In this document: positions 1-11,454 of the stretch, in pieces
Numbering within the stretch: the stretch's first letter is position 1
Layout: every line of letters begins with the position of its first letter
NCBI GenBank assembly: GCA_003550305.1
Contig: QKYT01000189.1
Span: forward strand, 1 to 64,000
Direction: 5' to 3'
DNA: 64,000 nt
Source of the DNA: Glomus cerebriforme
Taxonomy: Eukaryota > Glomeromycota > Glomeromycetes > Glomerales > Glomeraceae
Program-made: the position numbers and the translations under genes
The notes under the pieces: generated by a model
The model's input: the letters and a program-made list of their open reading frames with translations, nothing else
Databases searched by the model: none
What the model was told of the DNA's origin: nothing

Positions 1-1539
1 TCAGTTATAATCGCATGACAAGATATCAGCCAGTTAAAAAATGGTTTAAATCATTTAAATGATAAAATGACCACATAAAATTTAATCTAATATATCCATA
101 TTCAACCAATAAAACTAAATATTTTAAATTTTTCTACCACTCTTTATAACAAAGATTTTTTTTTTCTATTCTATACTAGAAATTCCATTATCGTTGATAA
201 ATCTAGTATTATGTATAATTTATGGACAATGCATTTTTGTAGGGATATATTGCATTATTAATTTTCCTGAATATAAATATTTCTGTTATGTACATGATTT
301 GCGAAGCAACGGGTTACGCTAGTTTAACCGAAAATCAATGCACCAATCAGATACTTCACTTACAGCAGCCATAATCCAANAAAACAAAATCCAACCAAAT
401 GCTCGTTAATTTTTAATTTTTTTTAATATATATATTTTTTGAACATTTGGATGTTTTCAATTAATTTTTTAATTAATAGGAAATCCTCTCTTATATTAGT
501 TATTTTAGCTAGACTGAATTTAATTTGTTAGTCAGTTATGTATAATAAAAACTGTTTGTCATTAGAAAAGACCATTCTGCTGGTACAACCATTATTATAT
601 TTGTAAATATTTTTCTTGTGAAAAATATTTCAGAAAATGCTCAGTAAATGTATTGAATTTGCTTATGCTATCATGAAAATGGTTTTAATTTTAGCAAAAT
701 TTTTTTATGGGCGGGTAGAGTTTTTTTTCCTTCAAAAAAAACGCTATCACTTTTTTCCTCTTTTTTTTTTAGGATTCAGGAATGAATTGGATAGGATATT
801 TTTACCATGTTATTTTTAACAAACAGTATTGATATTTTTTTTTCTTCTTAACGAATTATTTCTTGAACTTATTTTATCATAATATTAAACTTGATAAATT
901 TTTCAATACAATTATGTGGTTTGTTCAAGAAGTTTATTTATGGTATTCCAACTTTGTTGTAAGCAATTAAACTTTATGATAAAAGAAACAATGAAAAATC
1001 TCACAAACAAATAAATTTGTTTTACGTTAAAGCTAGGAATTCCCTAAATAAGTAATGTGTTTATAAATCGTTTGCACATTTAGTATATAGTAATATATAC
1101 AAGTATCAATGACAAAGTTTTTATAGAAGCTATAGAAGCGATAATGTATCACAAGATCAATTTTTTTTATAATTAATTTGAGTCTATAGTAAAAAAAAAA
1201 TATATATATATTAAACGCTTTACTCTCTAACATAAAAAAATAAATATTTTATTGTCGTATTATTGCAAAAATCATAATAAATCTTTCTTTTAAAAATAAA
1301 AACTAATCATACATGTTCAAATTTTATTACTAGACCATAATAATTTTTCATATACAAAAAGAAATAATGCTCTAATTGTAATAATTAATACAAAAGTTTG
1401 AAGAAAAATAATTCTATAAGTAAAAAAGTCATTTTTCTGACAGATTTTATTGCTAAAAACTCATTATGAAGCAAATCATAATGAGGAAACAATCTGGTAC
1501 TTTACAAATAATAATTCTATAGCTATGGACATCACTTTC
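1..1539. other. AT-rich stretch, no gene seen
   Basis: No coding frame with recognisable sequence on either strand. It holds long T and A runs (for example around 410-430 and 1190-1210) and one unresolved base near 380. I see no repeat shared with the rest of the window. Confidence 0.6.
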
Positions 1540-2440
1540 AATTCTTGTGTATATTTTTTTTTCGGGTGCTGCATATGTTTCATTTGCTGGTTTACATAAT
1601 CCTAAATTATTACTTTTAGCAGTGGTACTATTAAATTACTACTATGAAAAGATTTAAATTACACGTTAAAAAGATTCAATTCTTTGAAATTTTGTTAAAG
1701 TTTGGCATTACACCACCGTAGAGACCTGCATTAGCCCCAATTTCATAATCTGCCCGGCCCGAACTTAAAATTATATATAAAATGCCACCACATTAATATA
1801 TTGAAAACCCGGCCCAGCCTGGATCCAGCCCAGAATTTTTAATATAATATAGTAGGTTTTTAAGTAAATAAGTTATTTTTTTGTAATTTTAATAAATAAA
1901 ATTTAAACATAGCTATTATGTAAGTTGGAATGACTTTTTTATATCAATTAATCAATCTGTTGCGCAATAATTAGTGACACGAGGCACGGCACTTGATGAT
2001 CCCAGTCAAAAATTCAAATAAAAATTAAATCTAAGTTTTTAATAAATAATTTGTTTTTAATATATTCCAAATAAACAACTTATAATTTTGCAGAAACTAC
2101 AATTTTTTAAACTTAGCCAAAATTGTTTAATTTCCGCCTAGTCTAATTTTGGCTAGAATTAATAGGAAATTTTGGCTAGAATTAGGAAATTATAAAAATC
2201 CGGGTTTATATTTTGAACCCGGACCCAGCCCGGGTGGATTTAGAATAATTTCTGCCGGCCTGAACCCAGATTCCGGGCCAGGTCCGGGCCAGGTTTTGAG
2301 CCCGTACCCGACCCGTTGCAGGCCTCTACACCACCGATTACTAGTTTGCATTCTATACATAAACCATCTTTTAATTCCTCATTTAATATTAGTTTATCAA
2401 TTAATGATAAAATATTTTGTGTATACTTTAATTTGATTAT
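1540..2440 (-). pseudogene. Decayed zinc-ribbon/TKL-type kinase, split by a MITE
   Basis: Read on the minus strand, the DNA at 2330-2430 resembles the zinc-ribbon N-terminus of the kinase relic at 28.1-28.4 kb (shared stretch reading roughly as Ile/Leu-rich helix plus the first Cys pair), and 1540-1680 resembles the part of the same relic around its catalytic loop (27.45-27.60 kb). The middle of the kinase domain is missing and no frame stays open. A 610-bp hAT-type MITE sits inside (1719-2328) with an exact 8-bp target duplication; removing it rejoins the kinase-like flanks. The assignment rests on DNA similarity to the other kinase copies in this window, not on an open frame. Confidence 0.55.
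1719..2328 (+). mobile_element. hAT-type MITE, copy A
   Basis: Non-autonomous element of 610 bp. The left end reads TAGAGACCTGCA and the right end TGCAGGCCTCTA, inverted repeats with one mismatch. It is flanked by the identical 8-bp direct repeat caccaccg at 1711-1718 and 2329-2336, the target-site length of the hAT superfamily. Both ends carry runs of CCCGGCCCGG-like words; the centre holds an AT-rich part with the word gaggcacggcacttgatgat, nearly shared with copy B. No transposase is encoded. Confidence 0.92.
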
Positions 2441-3357
2441 TTAGATTTTTTTGGGTCGATAATTATTGGTTTAGTACAACAATTTCAAATATAAAGCTTT
2501 TTCATGTGCTTCATTTAATGACAATAAGATATGGTTAGTGTTGTTTTATAGCGATATGGCAAATGTAATGCCATAATTGGTATTACATTTAAGTTCTTCA
2601 CAATTATATTCATGATGAAAATACTGTATCTTGGTTAATTAAAAAGGATATGTGTATTTGATTAATTTTTAGATTATTAATTCAAATTGATAATAAGAAT
2701 CAGCTATGCCAAGAGGAGCTATTTCATCAAAAAAGGTCTGAATTATACATACCATTTATTAGATTCTAAATGTACAAATATAAATTATCCTGTTTGGAAA
2801 ATCTTTTAAATTCTTTCATTCTTTTTTCTCCTATTTCTCAGAGTATTAAAATTCTATTTATAGATCAAAATTATTACAAAATTGATAATTATTATTATGA
2901 TAAATATAGAATTCGAGAAAATTTATTGCTAAATTATTGTTATTTTGTTATTATGACAAATGAGAACATTTCTTTTGGTTCAATAATCATTAGTTTTTAA
3001 AGTTGGTTAAACTTTTAGTAAATTTTTTTCAACGATCATAAATTCTATTGTAAAATGATATGATTCATGTTAGTTTTATATTTTATATTCTGATAATTTT
3101 AGAAAAATTTTTATTATTTGATTGAATACTTGGAGTAATTACAATTCTTATTTCTTATTTTTTTTAGATTATCTTAAAAATGAATCTATAATTAGGTTTC
3201 AAACTAAAATAAATAAAGTGGCCAAAATGCAAAAGATATACTGATGTGAACAATTTGATTATTCAAAAATTCAAAAAAAATTATTTTGAATTTTTAAAAT
3301 ATATTTTTTTATTTGGATCAGTCGCATCAAGGATATCCATAAATTCTTTGCCTATTT
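2441..3357. other. AT-rich stretch, no gene seen
   Basis: No convincing coding frame. A 76-codon open frame at 2770-3000 is composed of Ile, Tyr, Asn and Leu as expected from base composition alone and was not accepted. Confidence 0.55.
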
Positions 3358-3663
3358 ATGCGTAAACGCAAAACTGATGAAATTGATAATGGGCAGGATG
3401 TAAATAGGGTGTTTGGGATCATTACCAATGTGTCCGAATGGTATTTTATGGAATGTTCACTAGATAATGAGGGAAAGCCATCGTTTAAGCTATCAGAACC
3501 AGTGACCATTGTGTACAAAGATGAGAATTTGCAAGCTAAGGTAGAAAAGATCCTCGGGCATATTGTATGGATATTGGAGGAAGCACAGAAGTCAGTGGAA
3601 GCTTCGCAAAGTGGAATAAAAAGTGTAAAGTCATTGAGCAACCTCGCAGGAAAATCAAATTAG
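3358..3663 (+). CDS. C-terminal fragment of an unnamed multicopy glomeromycotan protein
   Basis: A 101-codon open frame from an ATG at 3358. It is G+C-richer than its surroundings and has normal amino-acid use, so it looks like real coding sequence. Recognisable words are FGIITNVSEWYFMEC near residue 20 and VEKILGHIVWILEEAQK near residue 65. From memory of R. irregularis proteomes, this is the tail of a large lineage-specific family whose core has been likened to restriction-endonuclease-type folds found in CRN-like proteins; I cannot verify that here. No upstream exon with the core domain could be found in the 1 kb before it, so it is most likely a fragment or a short terminal exon. Function unknown. 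Confidence 0.5.
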   Translation: MRKRKTDEIDNGQDVNRVFGIITNVSEWYFMECSLDNEGKPSFKLSEPVTIVYKDENLQAKVEKILGHIVWILEEAQKSVEASQSGIKSVKSLSNLAGKSN

Positions 3664-3867
3664 AATTTAGGGACAGATAGGGCTTAGAATAGAAATGTAG
3701 AACTTCGTCATATATCGCAGGTTACATCCCGAACTTTATATTTATTTTTATCTTGTATTAATAAAAAAAATTGAATTTTGCAGGTATATATGATAAGCGA
3801 AAAAATATATAGTCATGGAACTGCCATTTCAGGGCTATAAACAATTTATTTATATTATAATCATGCC
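3664..3867. other. Short AT-rich spacer
   Basis: Lies between the fragment ending at 3663 and a converging relic on the other strand. No coding signal. Confidence 0.5.
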
Positions 3868-4440
3868 TTAGCAAAATGCTTGCGCTAGAGTCAATATATG
3901 TTCTGGCCCTAAAACACTAGTCTTGGTAAATGGATCATATAATGCACCTGGTCTATGCTTCAAAGGAGCTAAATTTGAATGATGGAGGAATTTCATAAGC
4001 ACGTCGTTCCTCCAAGTTTTCATCTCTTCTTGCTCCCAAGTTATTCCTATTAACGTAGTCAAGTTATCAATGGAATAGTTCATTTGGATTAGATTCTGGA
4101 GCGAAGATCATTTATTTTTTTCTAGAGTAAATAGACTCATTTCTCCTATAACAGCAGACTCCACACTAATAATAAATTTTTCACGAATATCTGCTCTAAT
4201 TGCTAAGACAAATAAAGATGGAATTAAGGCTGGATAGTAAAAGTCGACTAGGGAATCTAATTCAAATTCACAGATATATGTGATCCCAATATTTTCTAAA
4301 TAATCTGAAAGTCTATTAGCATATCTGTAACCTTCACGAATCAACTTCTGGAATAGCTTTCCATTTGGATCAATCTATTGGCCTATTAAAATATTAAGTA
4401 CTGTTTTTTGTGTGTCCATAGAAATGAAGTAGTATGACAT
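3868..4440 (-). pseudogene. Unrecognised broken gene
   Basis: Three neighbouring minus-strand pieces fit end to end: a start near 4440 reading MSYYFISMDTQKTVLNILIGQ before a stop, a 78-codon piece (4344-4108) and a 71-codon piece (4083-3868). All have a mixed, protein-like composition (Trp, Glu, Arg, Pro, Gly), unlike chance AT-rich frames. Two in-frame stops separate the pieces, so this is a pseudogene or a gene whose introns I cannot place. I recognise no domain. Confidence 0.4.
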
Positions 4441-4555
4441 ATATATTTTTTATTTATGATATACTTTTTCCACCCAAGTTCAATTCAGATTTTTCATTTT
4501 GAAATTCAAATTCTATAATAAGAAAGGTGCAAAAATATAATAAATAAATCATCTT

Positions 4556-4762
4556 ACCTGCCCACATATTAGAAAGGATGGGAGCACTTGTGACCAAGTT
4601 TGCATCCACTTGGCAGGATGCTCACTTCACTGGAAATTGGGTGTAAATAATATGCTAAAATCTTCATGTAGAATATGTGATAAACCTACATTATCTTATA
4701 TGGGTTATTGCTCTGAGCATGCCAAAAAAATTTATCATCACCTCGAAAGAAAGAGACAATGA
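4556..4762 (+). CDS. Small Cys/His-rich putative zinc-binding fragment
   Basis: A 68-codon open frame with no ATG near its start, ending in TGA at 4760-4762. It contains nine Cys and several His with zinc-knuckle spacing: CPHIR, then CDQVC, then CSLHW, and in the second half CRIC, followed by CSEHAKKIYHH. The ordering suggests two zinc sites. It opens just after a pyrimidine-poor AT stretch; an upstream exon with the start codon is possible but not identified. The composition is far from random for this AT-rich DNA, which is why it is listed although it is short. The next relic begins 200 bp downstream on the same strand. Confidence 0.45.
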   Translation, partial: TCPHIRKDGSTCDQVCIHLAGCSLHWKLGVNNMLKSSCRICDKPTLSYMGYCSEHAKKIYHHLERKRQ

Positions 4763-4965
4763 ATAAATTTGTCATAATGATAATGTCTACTTGTATGATG
4801 GTCATTTACTTTAGTAAACCTTTATTAATAAAAAATTTCTCTTGGCATTTTTTTTTCTGAGACCACATGGTTTCAGAAATTTTTTGATAATTTTCAGAAC
4901 ATTAAACAATTTCTTTCATATATAAAATTATTATTGATTATGTTGTCAAAGCTTTAATTATTGGA

Positions 4966-7880
4966 ATAGTATATTGCTGATCTTGAGAGTAAAAATGCTG
5001 AGCTTAAGAATAAGAATATGCAATTGAGACAGATTATTGAAAAGAATACTAGGCATGATGCTGAGAATGCCAAACACAAGGTCAGAATTGAGGAATTGGA
5101 GAAATATAGTGCAGACATTTCAGCCAAGAATGTTAAGCTTAAAGCTGAATTAGCCAAATTAAGACATGATTTCGATTCATCCAACCCCATGAGATCTTAG
5201 CAAGCCCAGTACGTCACTAATGTGCAGAACTTATGCTCTGTTAAAAAAGAAGAGATTTCAGAGTTAACAGCTGTTACTTCATATGGTATACCTGATTCTG
5301 TAATAGACCAGGGTTCATTTTGTGAACAACACATAGCTGATAATGCAGACACAAAGTCATTAGAAGATAAGAAAACAGATTCTTTCTTAGATGAAATGTA
5401 TAAGAAAAAGATTAGTAATAAAATTAGGCAGAGGAGTAGGAAAAGAAACTCCAAGAAGGTCCAGAAACATTTGTAGCCTCCCAGAATTTCTCTGCCACCT
5501 TAAATAAAAAAAATGGACAAGGGTTGATTTGAGAAATGTCTTCCTCCATATCTGGTTCCTCTGGGACCTCTTCATCCAAAGAAAAAATACCAGAGGTGGT
5601 TGCAAAGCAATCAGTATCAAATCATATGACTAAAATTTTTGAGATCACGTAGTCCCAGAAATCTGATGTATTACTACTCTATAACGCCAGTATGATAGAG
5701 ATATCTCAGCATTTGGCCCAGTTATGTGATAAAGTACTTATTGCAGAAGAGTGCATATTGGAAGCAAATCAAGAAGAGATATTTTGCTGATACTACTATG
5801 GAAGAAATTTTGTATTTTAGATGAAGGCTTTGTGTGATAAAAATAAAATTGGTGAAAAGAAGGCAAGAGGCCTAATATATGATGAAGTTGTGAAGCAAGT
5901 TAATATCCTTTGTAAGAAAAGATCTCAAAATACAGGGTGCCACTTCCAGACATATCAAGAGATAGTTTGTGCAAAAAAACTCAGAGAGCTGAGAAGATCT
6001 ATAAATTTCTCAAAAAAATAGGATTCAAAGTTTACTAATGATGAAATCCAAAAGATTATGGATCATTTCTCAAATAAGTCTAGTATAGATTTAAGCAATG
6101 ATCAGAAGAATAATTCTATTAATGATGATACCTCCAGTCAAACTGATGTCTCCAATTCTTCAGGTTATTCCTCCATTGGATATCAAGGTAGAGGTGGTAT
6201 CACCTATTAGAGGCCTGCATTTGGCCAAATTTTGAAGCCCGTGTCCGGCCCGGAATTTATATATATGTGTGTTTTTCAGCCCGGACTGGCCCAGATTTAA
6301 AATNATACAAAAAAATGCCAGCCCGGCCTGGCCCGCATTAAAATATTATAAACCCGGCCCAGTATTTTTAACGCGTTTTGTTAATTCTGCCCAGAATTTA
6401 AATTTAATAAAAAATTCTGTTTTTATGATATTATGGGTCAAAGTTTATNTGTAAATTTTATAGTTAATTAATTTTATTATATATTCATGATCATATCAAA
6501 GTCAGGAAATCAAATTTCTGCGCATTATAATTCATAACGCGAGGCGCAGCATTTGATAATCCTGGCTCAAAATTTTATTATTTTCTTTTAATGAATAACA
6601 TAAATCTTTATTAAATCAATTAACTCAAAATTTCTATTAAATTTAATTTAAATATTTAAATAAAATATTTATTCATTTAATTGGTTAAAGTATAATTTCT
6701 GTCTAGTTTAATTTCGGCTAGTATTAGTTGAAATTTCTGCCAAAATTAAAAAACTATGAAAATCCCAGGTTTAAATTTTGAACTCAGATCCAGCCCGGAA
6801 AATTTATTGAAATTAAAATTCTGGCCCGGACTCGACCTAGGTGGATTTAAAATTAATTTTTGCCAGCCCGGACCCAGATCCGGTCTGGGTCCAGTCTGGG
6901 TTTTGGACCTAAATCTGGCCCGTTGCAGGCCTCTACCACCTATTCCTCAATCCAAGAGTTTACTCCATGACCACTCCTATTTTTGCAACAAAATATTGGA
7001 CCAATATCCTGCTTTATATAGAGAATTTAATAGTGAAAATTTCAATTATTATGGCATTTTACTAATGAGACATCATGCCCATTATGCAGTTTAGATCATG
7101 ATGATGAGGAAAGTATAGAAAGTATGTATAAATCCAGATCTTACTTTATTAAATATGAACAGCGTAAAATTGAGACAACTGTATAGTCTCATTACTCTCC
7201 CCCTGCGGGAAATAATCTAACTATTTTTTTGGAAATATGATAAAAGATATTAGATAGCTTTCTATCTGGGAATTTTAATCTTTTTTGAACTAAAGAGAAA
7301 AAAGGGATTTAAATTGATCTGTGATCATAGAAAAAAGGAAATATAAGCAAATCCAATAAAATATAATACCTGGATTGGCATGCCAAATTAACTGGGTTAC
7401 CAAGCATTTTGATGGATAAGATTTGGTCCAGCTTATACAAAAAATATAAAAAAGAAACTGGGCATGAGCCATGGCAATTATCAGAAGATTGCCTTCTCAT
7501 AAATTCGAAACCAGAAAACAAAGTATCCTATTTATCTTCTTCTGAGCAATGTGAAGAAAAATGACCTATAACTTTTGAAGTCAGACCTGATCCAGAATTA
7601 ATTATCAAATCCATCTTAGAGCACTTCCCATACTTGAAATTCAGAAATAGTTTCAGAGGGATTGATAATTATGATTTTACATCACCTCTCACCATGCCCT
7701 ATTTGTGATAGAAAACATGGGAATTATGAATTATATGGCTTGTAGTACTGCGAAAATGGGAATCAGCTCCCTTATAATTCTGAATTAGTGAAGTTGTATT
7801 CTCAAGATAAGTTGAAATATTGTCTTACCTGCAACACTTCAAGCAATAAATTAAAATTTGCAATTATAAGCTTATAGCTG
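4966..7880 (+). pseudogene. Broken coiled-coil/zinc-ribbon gene of a multicopy family
   Basis: Successive plus-strand pieces read as one degraded protein. 4966-5200 encodes a Lys/Glu-rich coiled coil (words such as LESKNAELKNKN and ENAKHKVRIEELEKY). 5222-5476 continues with an acidic linker and a basic stretch ending RQRSRKRNSKKVQKH. 5821-6020 encodes a helical segment (KKARGLIYDEVVKQVNILCKK), and 6021-6207 an Asn/Ser-rich linker. A MITE then interrupts it (6208-6935). 7570-7880 resumes with EHFPYLKFRNSFRGI and a zinc-ribbon-like end, CPICDRKH then YCLTC. At least five stops and several frame changes break it. The order coiled coil, helical block, zinc ribbon recalls a large R. irregularis family of unknown function; that comparison is from memory. 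Confidence 0.6.
6208..6935 (+). mobile_element. hAT-type MITE, copy B
   Basis: 728-bp non-autonomous element, same family and orientation as copy A. The ends are TAGAGGCCTGCA and TGCAGGCCTCTA, perfect 12-bp inverted repeats. The flanks tcacctat (6200-6207) and ccacctat (6936-6943) are an 8-bp target duplication with one mismatch. Inside are the GC-rich terminal arrays and the centre word gaggcgcagcatttgataat. It interrupts the coding relic described at 4966-7880. Two unresolved bases (6304, 6449) lie inside it. Confidence 0.92.
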
Positions 7881-8123
7881 AAACGCACAGTACAATATCA
7901 GGAAAATTCTTGCCAAAGAATAGGGGCTGTGTGACGTGTAAATTGCATATATTCACATTATTTTTTGCAGGTATAATTCATCTCTTATTCCATTTATTTA
8001 TTAAGGAAAATGCCTGACATAAGTATACTGGTTGTTCGCTGAAAATCAATAATCGTTTTCATTATTAATTGAGTCCCTGCTGAAAAAATTGAATGTTCTG
8101 CTTAAATTAGTAAAATATTTGAA

Positions 8124-9339
8124 ATGCCACCATATTCTACACCTATTGAGAATGTGTTGAAGATAGGTGGAGAACTGATGATTAAGGTTGGAACTATTGA
8201 GAACATCCAAGATTCACCAGAAAAAGTAGCCAAGTTACTAGCATCTATGGAAAGAAAAGTTTGGATTTTATTGATGACAAAGAGCATAGTCTCCTTAAAA
8301 AATCATATAGAATTGAAATAGTTCAGTTGAACATCCACATTGGGAGTTCCAACTTTATATTCATCTGAAATATTGGTTTGATATGTTATATTATAAAGAA
8401 GCTAATAATGATGAAGAGAAGAAAGCTGTAATAAATATTGCTTGAGAATACATCAATAGTGTGAGAAGTTCATACAGGCCCTCATTTCCCAAGATTTTGT
8501 TAACTCCTCATCCTTCGAGAAATTACTGCAAGTACCATCCAACTTGCGTTTCAAGTGAGTATTTATTTGATCATTATGATAATTTAAATTCAGATAATTT
8601 AAGTAATAACAATAACTCTCTTACAGAAAAAAGAGCTGGTCCAAATTATCATATAAATTATATAGTGCCAGATATCTATTGCAAGGACAAGTGAAGTACT
8701 GCACCTGTTAATTGTAATTGGTATGCTGAGGATGAATGCCATGTGAGAACAATGAAAAAGGGTAATCAGTATATTATCCTTTCACGGTAAAAACACGTTA
8801 GAAGTCTTCTTATTTCGCCTATTAACCATAGAACCAACAGAAGTCTGATTAAAGATACATCATTCTGGGAATGGATCTTGGGAGATGCGATAAACAAATT
8901 CTTGCTGACAATTTGTAAAAAGCCTTATCCAGTAGAATGCTTCACTATTAATTTTGGAAGATGGGAGTCTGAATCATCAAAAGACGAAAATGTAGTAGAA
9001 TGTCATGGACATTTCCACCTACATATTACTGAAGAGGTAGTAGATGAAAAGGAACAAAAGCAAGATAGAAATGACCATGCCATGTATCCTGCTATGCATG
9101 GAAAGGTTAATGATCCTATCCAGTATGGCCTGAAGAATTGTAAAAAACTGGAAATGTCGAGATTATCTAGCTTAGAAATAGTCAGTATTAACAAAGAGTT
9201 GGTTGATTTAAACAAGAAGCTGGATGAAATGGATAAAAAGCTCGATAAAAAATTCGATGAAACGAATAAAAAGTTGGACACTATTATGGAATCGCTCTCA
9301 AGTTTGAAGACAGAGAAAGGGAGTGTCATTAATAATTAA
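8124..9339 (+). pseudogene. HIT-like protein with C-terminal coiled coil, broken
   Basis: A first piece (8124-8321, 65 codons) begins MPPYSTPIENVLKIGG. A second frame then runs from about 8330 to the stop at 9337-9339 and is broken by three in-frame stops, near 8445, at 8692 and near 8790. Inside it are RPSFPKILLTPHPSRNYCKY, a Cys pair, and CHGHFHLHI at about 9001-9027; the alternating His residues match the histidine-triad signature H-x-H-x-H-x-x. A Lys/Glu/Leu coiled coil follows (repeated LDEMDKKLDKK-like heptads). The last 153 codons are fully open and well conserved in composition, so decay is recent or some stops are sequencing errors. HIT proteins bind or hydrolyse nucleotides; activity here is unproven. 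Confidence 0.6.
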
Positions 9340-9859
9340 TTTAATCTTTCTTACCTTCAGTTTATAAGATGAATCTGGTATTAATTTTTAGCTATTAATC
9401 TGCAAATAAGAAACGTCGTGTAGAAGAAAAAATAGTCGGTATAAGTCCGCCGTCATTAGCAGGTCCCTCATAGATATCATGTATTCTGGGCGCGTTCACG
9501 AACATTTGTTTTATTTTTCGCATGTAATAATAAAAAATTTTCTTGGCAATGGGCCATTACGAATTGAATCATGTTTACATCAATAAAGAATTTGGCCGAA
9601 AAGGCTATACAATGTATAAAGATGTATGGTGAATAAATTGGATAAATCGCATCTTATGTGATCGTGCTTGCAAGAGTCAGGTGATTTCACGAAAATGACG
9701 TATTATTAGATTGGATGACTATTTATTTCATTGTACACGTTACACACTTAGGTATAAATTAAACTTTTCTTATACTTTATACATATCTCTTCTTTCTTCC
9801 GCTTTTTCTTGTTCTGCGAGTAATAAAAGCTGTTAAATATACTTGTCTCTTACTTAAAT
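9340..9859. other. Upstream region of the membrane-protein gene
   Basis: Higher G+C than most of the window (words such as gggcgcgttcacg near 9490). No open frame of note. It probably contains the promoter and 5' leader of the gene starting at 9860; no specific site could be defined. Confidence 0.4.
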
Positions 9860-10555
9860 ATGAACGGAAATGAGAACAACGCGGTCGGTGAGAACCACGA
9901 GAATTCTTACGATGGTAAGATTGTTGTGCGTGATAGTTTTCCAGTTTATTCAAGTTTATTAGTGACTAACACTTCACATTTCAGGAAACGGTAATGGAAT
10001 CCCCTTCCACCTTAAAAGGACGTACGAGAGTCTGACCAGAAGGCAGATTGAATTGTATGATTCTCTCTCTCATAATGCAAAAATTACATATTTGGAAGGG
10101 ATTGTCGAGGAAAGAAAAAAATCGGTATGTTTATAATCAATACTTCACTATAATTAATAATAACATTAGTTTTTTCGTCGGATTTTCTTTCCCACGAAAC
10201 CTTATAGGAGGTTGGATTAGAAATAATGGGCTGTACCATATACACATTCATCACTTGTCTCATCATATCTATCTATGGGTTGTATTTCAAAAGCGAGGAA
10301 TCGTCAACTAAATATTTTATCGTACTATTAAATAGTATATATTACTTGGCTAAAGTTCTTTTGCTGGGAATAACTATGGAAAAGCTCGGTGTTATTTATG
10401 ACAATAAAGTCCGCGTTTATACATTAATTCCATTAATTGTGTGTACGCCATTGGCAATACTCTTGGGAATTTTCATCATTTCTCCAACCATATCCATTAC
10501 ACTTGTGAATGTTGGGATTGATATCGCAAAGCTTATTGTTAAATTTTATACTTAA
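9860..10555 (+). CDS. Putative multi-pass membrane protein, three exons
   Basis: Exons 9860-9914, 9985-10124 and 10208-10555 give 180 aa. Donors are GTAAGA and GTATGT, acceptors TTTCAG and TTATAG, and the reading phases match at both junctions. The N-terminal 65 residues are hydrophilic (Asn/Glu/Gly-rich, then HLKRTYESLTRRQIELYDSL, a likely helix). Exon 3 encodes three to four hydrophobic segments: about residues 72-92 (IYTFITCLIISIYGLYF), 100-120 and 140-165, the last with CTPLAILLGIFIISP. That arrangement suggests a cytosolic head with membrane anchors. I recognise no family. Introns are short (70 and 83 bp). It is one of the few undamaged genes in the left third of the window, and a tandem repeat starts right after its stop. 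Confidence 0.75.
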
Positions 10556-10569
10556 CCTCTTGCTGAAAT

Positions 10570-10830
10570 AGGGAAAAAATGTACTGCTTTGCAAAAATAA
10601 TATAACACAAAAAGGACGGGATTAATTGCATAAATTTTTTTTTTATTTAGCTTGATACAGTACGATGCGGACCGAAAAATGTACTGCCTTTGCAAATAAT
10701 ATGACACAAAAAGGACGTGATTAATTGCATAAATTTTTTTTTATTTAGCTTGATACAGTACGATGCGGATCGAAAAAATATACTGCTCTGCAAATAATAT
10801 AACGTGATTAATTGCGTAAATTTTAGCTGA
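10570..10830 (+). repeat. Tandem repeat, ~100-bp unit, about 2.6 copies
   Basis: The unit starts with aatgtactgc, has a poly-T tract in the middle and ends with gtacgatgcgga. Copies start near 10,577, 10,678 and 10,778; the third is shortened by an internal deletion. It begins 15 bp after the stop codon of the gene at 9860-10555, so it forms that gene's 3' flank. Confidence 0.85.
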
Positions 10831-11454
10831 TGAATCCATCACCCAGATTCAATTGGTAATACAGTTGAAAAGATGCATTACGTTCTAATACTTCAGACCG
10901 AAAAAAGGCGTATTTTTGCTTGTTCAGATAAATTAGGAAGGCGCTGTGTAAATAACCTAATAAGTATATTACGATGACGAGCTTCCCGGTGTTGATAAAG
11001 TTTTTTCAAAGCATCTTCAACCTATAAGCAGTATCACGAATATTTGGTCGTAAAACTTTGTATCGGCCAGTAGAATCAAAATTATCGTTGGCAGTCATGT
11101 GCTACGCTTAGTAGATCCATCACCTGAAATGTTATTTTTTTTTACTCCCCCGGCGTTGAAATGTTTTTAAATATGCAATAAACTAAAATTTTTTTAGGAA
11201 TTTTTTTTTTTGTCAATTTGAATGCTCAATTTGAATAGTCTTTCAATAAAAAAAAAATGGATTTTTTAATCAAACGCATGATTTTCTTTTTTTGTTACAA
11301 GCATGTGATTGATGGCAAAAATAGATATGGTTAGCGTAATGCATGCAGCTGTACTATGACTTTGAAAGTTGCACTAAATACTGTAAAATGATACGCAAAA
11401 TTTGTTGGCGTAAATCAGAATTTTTTCTATAAAGAAATTTTGATTTCTATAGGT
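10831..11454. other. AT-rich stretch, no gene seen
   Basis: Long T runs and no supported coding frame. The last part may be the lost N-terminal exon of the kinase relic that follows, but I could not identify one. Confidence 0.5.

Noticed and set aside
1033..1233. Small Ile/Tyr/Phe-rich minus-strand frame
   Set aside because: Composition is that of random AT-rich DNA; no start context, motif or neighbour supports it.
2149..2436. Pro/Gly-rich open frame
   Set aside because: It is the translation of the GC-rich end of MITE copy A and stops in its flank; the same type appears in each copy.
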